A program made the translations under genes and the position numbers. Below are positions 59,617 through 64,000 of a stretch of DNA of 64,000 nt, piece after piece. This stretch comes from Paramacrobiotus metropolitanus (Eukaryota > Tardigrada > Eutardigrada > Parachela > Macrobiotidae): NCBI RefSeq assembly GCF_019649055.1, contig NW_026570262.1, forward strand, positions 558,001 to 622,000. Reading direction: 5' to 3'. Position 1 is the stretch's first letter. Each line of letters begins with the position of its first letter. The notes beneath the pieces were generated by a model. The model saw only the letters and a program-made list of their open reading frames with translations. It made no database searches and was not told the DNA's origin.

Positions 59617-60180
59617 ATGCAGTCTTCACTCCGCCACTTCATCCCCAACCATTATCAAATTCGTCAGTTAATCGAAAACTTCGAAATCAATCGTGTATCG
59701 TTGCTGTTGTTGTGTCTAAAAGGCTGCGAAGTGGACACGGAGTACGCTCTGCATCCGTGGTTTTGGCATCGTAGTGAAGAAGAAATCTCCCTGTGCTGGT
59801 GCCACCGCAAAGGTTATGGGGAAATGCATCGATCGCTGGGGCGGGGTTGCTGCCATGACCATAAGTGTAATTTATCGCTGCTGTGGAGCATTCGGCGCTG
59901 CCGGTGGCTGCGGCTGGACAACTACACGATTCGCACCGTGGCTGATTACGGTGCGATAGGTGGAGTCATCTGGGAGGCTCCGAATGTGCCTGCTGCCTTC
60001 ACCCGCACCGATTTGGACTGCCGTGTGGACCAGGAGGTCATTTTTCACAGTTTAATAACTGCTGTGAGCTGTAGATGCTCTGCGGTCAGTGATGACACCT
60101 AGGAGAGGGTAACAGCGATGGTCAAAGGCTGCTTAGACTTCTGCGACCGCAGAGGAGGGGCCGAGTTTCGCTTTAATTGC
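59617..60180 (+). pseudogene. Diverged duplicated segment, copy 2
   Basis: Same orientation and same frames as copy 1 at 18,640-19,250. The first frame reads LRHFIPNHYQIRQLIENFEI, VSLLLLCLKGCEVDTEYALH, PWFWHR and HKCNLSLLWS. The hydrophobic second frame reads ISVIYRCCGAFGAAGGCGWT and ends at a TAG shared with copy 1. The protein is not recognised. Copies differ by small insertions and many substitutions, so the duplication is not recent. Confidence 0.4.
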
Positions 60181-61090
60181 CTTCGGATGTTTCGATGTGT
60201 GATCCATGTGTAAGACTCATCCTTGTAGTATTAGTTAACCATAAATCCTTTAAATGCCCTTTGCTTTTATTTCACCACCTGCGGTGCCCTTTTGGTGTGA
60301 GTGCTTTGCCGCTACACGATTCAAACATTGGAATCCGGGGGCGGATCAAAGCAGGGTCTGCGTAAACATACTCACAATCCCTGAACCGTCGTAGAGCAAT
60401 TGTAACTTCGTAAGGATTGCGCATCCTGTGCGGTACGTGTATCGAATATGTATCGAATCGGGCGATTGTGATCGGCCGACAGAAGACAACGCACTCGTAT
60501 TATTTCAAAACATACAGTTTTAGCTCTTATATTTCGTTTCGATCAGCCAGGAATTATTTATCGCGTAATGGAAAACAGAAATGCTTTGTGTTCGTGCAAA
60601 CCTTGTACGCATGTCAGACTCAGTAATTCGTAATTGCAATGATTCCTCCAGACTCCAGTGCCAGTGAAGACACAGAACCGGCGGAAAATCCGGTTTTCCG
60701 CAGCAGATTTGGCTTGCCTTTACAACAAGATTTTTCTACTGTAGCTTTTCACTAGTCTCTGACTTCCTTTACCCACCCCGAACTTTGCATTGCAGAAGTG
60801 CAACAGCGACGCTTCGACGGCGGTTCGGTGTGAGACTTCCAGTGATTATTAATAAAATACAGTACAGCGTCAGTACTTATCCAGTTATTATGCGTAAAGT
60901 ATTTTAGCAGTGCTTGATTTTAGGTAAACTATAATTACCACGAAGTTTGACTTGGTTTAGGTTCCAAAACCTCTCTATTAAGGAACCTACACGTTTTATG
61001 TTACGTGTGTTAGAACTGTTACACTTGGTGGCGTGTATAACGGTCCCGTAATGGGAAGATCGGATGGAAAAGGCAATCGGGAATAAAACT
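60181..61090. other. Region with no recognisable gene
   Basis: Short open frames only. No repeat array or exon pair recognised by eye. Confidence 0.4.
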
Positions 61091-61533
61091 GCGTTTTATT
61101 CGTAAGAGAAAATACAACATCGGACGACAAAATCTGCACGATCGTAATGCACAGGAAAAATCGTAGAAAAATCCGGAAAAATCATAATCAGAATGATATC
61201 ATAATCGGAAAAGCACACTCGACTCGATCGGATAAGCCGACGAGGAGAATCAAAACAGGAAAATGTGCACGATGCGTCATCTACTCTCAAATGGTGGAGA
61301 TGCAGGGAGCAGTCGACTCTGACTGCAGGATCCCCGTTCGAAGAAAAACCAAGAAAAACAGGCAAATACGGTACTTACCATTATGCAGTACATATTAAAC
61401 AAACAAATTAGGCGATAAGTAAGAATGTACGCAAAAATCAAATGCGGCAAAAATGGTTAATTGGGAAAATGCCGGAAATAAATGCGAAAATACCCAGCTG
61501 ATGTTCTCATCGTGTGGCTTGTCCGTTCATTTC

Positions 61534-62103
61534 TCACAGAATTTCCGGAGAACTTTCGTGTCCGGATCCGCGGGGCACATCTGCATGTCCCATCTCCGTT
61601 TCCTCCGGAGGCGGTATCTCGGCCGGTCGTCTGGCGCGCTTGCGCCCTTTAGTTGGCGCATGTCCGGGGGCAACACGGCGCAAGGTGGATGCTGGATGGC
61701 GCACCCCGGCGCTTTGTTGGTGAATGGCGAACGGTGCCTGAGAGGCCACGGTGTTGACAAATCCGTCATTGAGCCGCACACGCTGGACACGTGCGTATTC
61801 CCACTCAGCTCCTCGCGGCCAATCATTTGTAGAGGTCACCTGGAAATGGCTTTCCAATTGAACGACTTCGACGATGTCACCCAGTCGGATGGTGTTGCGC
61901 TTCTCGGGGCGGATTCCGGGGTCAGCCAAAAAGTCGGCGTATGCCATCAGACGGTCCTCGGCGGCGGCAACTTTCGTACCGACGCCCATAATATCGGCCA
62001 GGGTGTAGGTGGGTTGCTCATCGGGAATTCCGCTGCACATGCGGTCAACGACAACGAATCGGCGTCCCGGGCGTGGTTTCGAGTACACGTCAGCCCCATT
62101 CAA
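61534..62103 (-). CDS. Element D downstream ORF, up to 189 codons
   Basis: The frame has an ATG and contains RFVVVDRMCSGIPDEQPTYT, LADIMGVGTKVAAAEDRLMA, IRLGDIVEVVQLESHFQVTS and a basic end, KGRKRARRPAEIPPPEE. The VxxGDxVEVVQLE part looks like a small beta-barrel strand pattern, which in some gypsy Pols ends the integrase, but it lies far downstream here. Function unknown. Confidence 0.4.
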   Translation of the reverse strand: MNGADVYSKPRPGRRFVVVDRMCSGIPDEQPTYTLADIMGVGTKVAAAEDRLMAYADFLADPGIRPEKRNTIRLGDIVEVVQLESHFQVTSTNDWPRGAEWEYARVQRVRLNDGFVNTVASQAPFAIHQQSAGVRHPASTLRRVAPGHAPTKGRKRARRPAEIPPPEETEMGHADVPRGSGHESSPEIL

Positions 62104-62148
62104 AACAACCTGATCGCCCAGGTTAAATCGGTATCCTTCCGCTGGCGT

Positions 62149-63456
62149 CTAAGGCTGTATGGCTTGCAATACGTCGGCATGGTGCTGCTCCAGTGTGCCC
62201 TGGATGTCGTTGAGGCGGCGGGCACAGGCTTCGTTGTCAGCGCTGCAGGCACTCGGGCGCGGTTTGACACTGATCTTGTGCTTTAGTTCCGACAATTCTG
62301 CCGCCAATTGGGCTACCGGATTTTGCGGACATTTGGCCACCACATGACCTGTGTGTCCGCAGCAAAAACACGTCCGCGAGGAGCCTGCAGACGGAAATGG
62401 GGCAGTGATCGGTCGGTGCCGTTTAGGAGAAATGGATGGCATAATGTCACCGTCCATGTCACCGTAGGCGGTCGTTGGACGAAGAAAGTTCCAGCGGGAA
62501 GCATTTCTGGCGGCCGCTGCCTGATGGTCACGGCGTGATGGCTGGCCATATGACGGGGATCGTTCTCCCTCTTCGCCACCATAATCACTCGCGAACCGTA
62601 TCGGCTGACGATCCATGGCGCTCGAATCAACGAGTGTTGATAAAATCGGGTAAGTATAAGGTAAACTTCGGAAAGTATACGGCGACAAACTGGAATTCGG
62701 TAAACGTTTAGAAATTTGTGGACTACTGACTGCTGACTGCACTACTGGACGGTAACTGCAGTGTGCACGCAGTGCGGTAGACTGTCTGGCTTCTTTGTGC
62801 TCGAATGCGATTGGCGCGGTGTTGGGTTGGGGATTTCCACTGGCCGGCACCTTTGATGTGCGGCATCCGTACAGCGGGAAATCGGCCTTCATAGCCAAAC
62901 AAAGGATCGGTAGAGTCGAGATGGCACTTTTCAAAGGGTTTTCACTGGATGTGCTGGATGTGGATAATATCAAGGGAAATACGGAATTAACTGTAACGTT
63001 TTGAACTTGCTGACCAACGTTAATTTCGGGGCTTTCCAGAGATGGAACGGTTCCGGTAATAATGGACATCTTTTTCGGTTTTCGCTGGCGGCGGTTTCGT
63101 ACGGCGTGATCACTTGGGATTTGCTGGTGAATTTCGGCTGCAGGAATTTCGCTACATCCAAACGGTAAGATATCGGCCAATGGTAACGGCGGTGGTATCC
63201 CGTGGTCGTCATCACACTGTGGAGGTGATATCGGTGCGGCTTGTTCTGATGTTACCGGTAACGCATTCGGAATACCGTAATCCGGTTCTTCAGCGGTGGG
63301 AAACGGGCAGTCGATATTATACTCTTGGGGCGGTTGGCCATACCACAGCTGCGGCTTCTTTCTCTCGTAAAACGGTTTCAAACTGGCTCCGCTAACCTTT
63401 TGCATTCGTTCGTTGGTCTGAACATGGACAATCGAAAATAAATTTTCTTTTAACAC
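62149..63456 (-). CDS. Element D post-integrase ORF with zinc knuckle, 435 codons
   Basis: The first 30 residues (NERMQKVSGASLKPFYERKK) look like the end of a gypsy integrase. A Pro/Ser-rich region of about 300 residues follows. Then FASDYGGEEGERSPSYGQPS and a zinc knuckle CFCCGHTGHVVAKC (C-x2-C-x4-H-x4-C) lead to a helical tail (LAAELSELKHKISVKP, DIQGTLEQHHADVLQAI). A zinc knuckle normally sits in Gag, upstream of Pol. Finding one after integrase suggests a displaced Gag-like part or an accessory RNA-binding protein. Confidence 0.55.
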   Translation of the reverse strand: MLKENLFSIVHVQTNERMQKVSGASLKPFYERKKPQLWYGQPPQEYNIDCPFPTAEEPDYGIPNALPVTSEQAAPISPPQCDDDHGIPPPLPLADILPFGCSEIPAAEIHQQIPSDHAVRNRRQRKPKKMSIITGTVPSLESPEINVGQQVQNVTVNSVFPLILSTSSTSSENPLKSAISTLPILCLAMKADFPLYGCRTSKVPASGNPQPNTAPIAFEHKEARQSTALRAHCSYRPVVQSAVSSPQISKRLPNSSLSPYTFRSLPYTYPILSTLVDSSAMDRQPIRFASDYGGEEGERSPSYGQPSRRDHQAAAARNASRWNFLRPTTAYGDMDGDIMPSISPKRHRPITAPFPSAGSSRTCFCCGHTGHVVAKCPQNPVAQLAAELSELKHKISVKPRPSACSADNEACARRLNDIQGTLEQHHADVLQAIQP

Positions 63457-63468
63457 GGCGGTTATTCA

Positions 63469-64000
63469 TTACGGCCCATGGTACTTCGGAAGTAGTTTTT
63501 TCGACAGCACCGGTGGTTTATGCCAAGATTCCAGTAAAACCAGGTCGTTTTCACGGTACAGTGCGGGGTTACATTTCCGGTCGTGACGGTCGCTGGACTT
63601 CTCGTGCATGGCGGAAATTCGGATTTTAGTCTCCTCGTAGATGTGAGCCATTCTATCCGCGAAACGCTGCACATGTTCGGAGTAAGTGGAAAACTTGGCT
63701 GGTGCAATGCCTTCGACAATGGCGTCCACTGGTAAACGGGCTTCACGGCCGAACATCAAGAAGAACGGTGTCCTCTTTGTCGTGGAATGGACGGTGGTGT
63801 TGTACGAAAACACGGCGGCAGTCACATAACTGAACCAATCTCGCTGGTTATCGGTGACATACTTGGCAAGTGCGGCAGATGGAAACGGCATTCTGGCTTC
63901 GATGTTGCCATGCGATTGGTGGTGATGTGTGGTCGTGAAGTGGCGTTTCACTCCAATTAGCTCGGTAGCGTCTCGGAGAGCGGCGGCGGTATAGTGGGTA
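63469..64000 (-). CDS. Element D integrase, C-terminal part (continues past the edge)
   Basis: Minus-strand frame open to the right edge. It reads THYTAAALRDATELIGVKRH, then HHHQSHGNIEARMPF, where E of NIEA is the last catalytic acid, then DNQRDWFSYVTAAVFSYNTT, VHSTTKRTPFFLMFGREARL and DAIVEG. This is the standard Ty3/gypsy integrase ending. The rest of Pol lies beyond the window. Confidence 0.8.
   Translation of the reverse strand, partial: THYTAAALRDATELIGVKRHFTTTHHHQSHGNIEARMPFPSAALAKYVTDNQRDWFSYVTAAVFSYNTTVHSTTKRTPFFLMFGREARLPVDAIVEGIAPAKFSTYSEHVQRFADRMAHIYEETKIRISAMHEKSSDRHDRKCNPALYRENDLVLLESWHKPPVLSKKLLPKYHGP

Larger units (their letters stand above)
61091..64000 (-). mobile_element. 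Element D: gypsy-like element entering from the right edge
   Basis: Sense is the minus strand. At the right edge is the end of an integrase (63,469 onward), followed downstream by a 435-codon frame with a zinc knuckle and another open frame of about 190 codons. A sense AATAAA lies near 61,097-61,102, so the 3' LTR may be around 61,100, but with one end visible it cannot be proven. The element has at least one break; the rest lies outside the window. Family: Ty3/gypsy by integrase pattern. Confidence 0.65.

Noticed and set aside
1-64000. tRNA and rRNA genes
   Set aside because: No cloverleaf with A and B boxes or conserved rRNA words was found by eye; a covariance search would be decisive.

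Overview
The window looks like nuclear DNA from a metazoan with a compact, intron-containing genome. The signs are a spliced gene for a secreted immunoglobulin-domain protein, a rhodopsin-family GPCR exon, LTR and DIRS-type retroelements, and no bacterial operons. A tardigrade or another small invertebrate is only a guess. Host genes are sparse; about two thirds of the sequence is retroelement.

Layout. 1-10,000 is mostly host sequence: a three-exon Ig-domain gene on the minus strand (3,424-6,035), a 677-bp foldback-like element (6,228-6,904) and a GPCR exon (about 9,730-10,000) that runs into element A. Element A (about 10,000-17,100, plus strand) is an old, 5'-truncated LTR element that keeps one 3' LTR. 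17,101-19,724 holds a small hairpin, one copy of a diverged duplicated segment and the end of a host reading frame.

19,725-49,648 is one giant Ty3/gypsy-type element (B, minus strand). Its two 381-bp LTRs differ at one base and it is flanked by a 4-bp target duplication, TTCC. It sits inside a host reading frame that is open on both sides of the target site. B is 29.9 kb long. It has a coiled-coil ORF, a Gag ORF and a 2,386-codon Pol, then a chain of about 16 extra open frames, then 3.6 kb without ORFs. Element A retains the last third of the same gene set in the same order, so the extra genes belong to the lineage.

50,237-51,262 is a 15-bp tandem array inside the remains of a third, decayed gypsy-like element (E, minus; protease remnant 51,263-51,580, Gag remnant 55,310-57,830). 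A DIRS-type tyrosine-recombinase retrotransposon (about 51,590-55,310, plus) is nested in E. 57,831-61,500 is mostly non-coding, with a tandem repeat and the second copy of the duplicated segment. A fourth gypsy-like element (D, minus) enters from the right edge with the end of its integrase and an unusual post-integrase zinc-knuckle ORF.

The most striking signal is in element B: at least 28 short hairpins with different, compensating stems but nearly the same loop (sense ACAAA, ACACA or ACAGA), in coding and non-coding DNA and in more than one codon phase. The relative A has the same kind of hairpins with a different fixed loop, TAGAAGT. This looks like a family-wide RNA recognition system that I do not know from any described LTR element.
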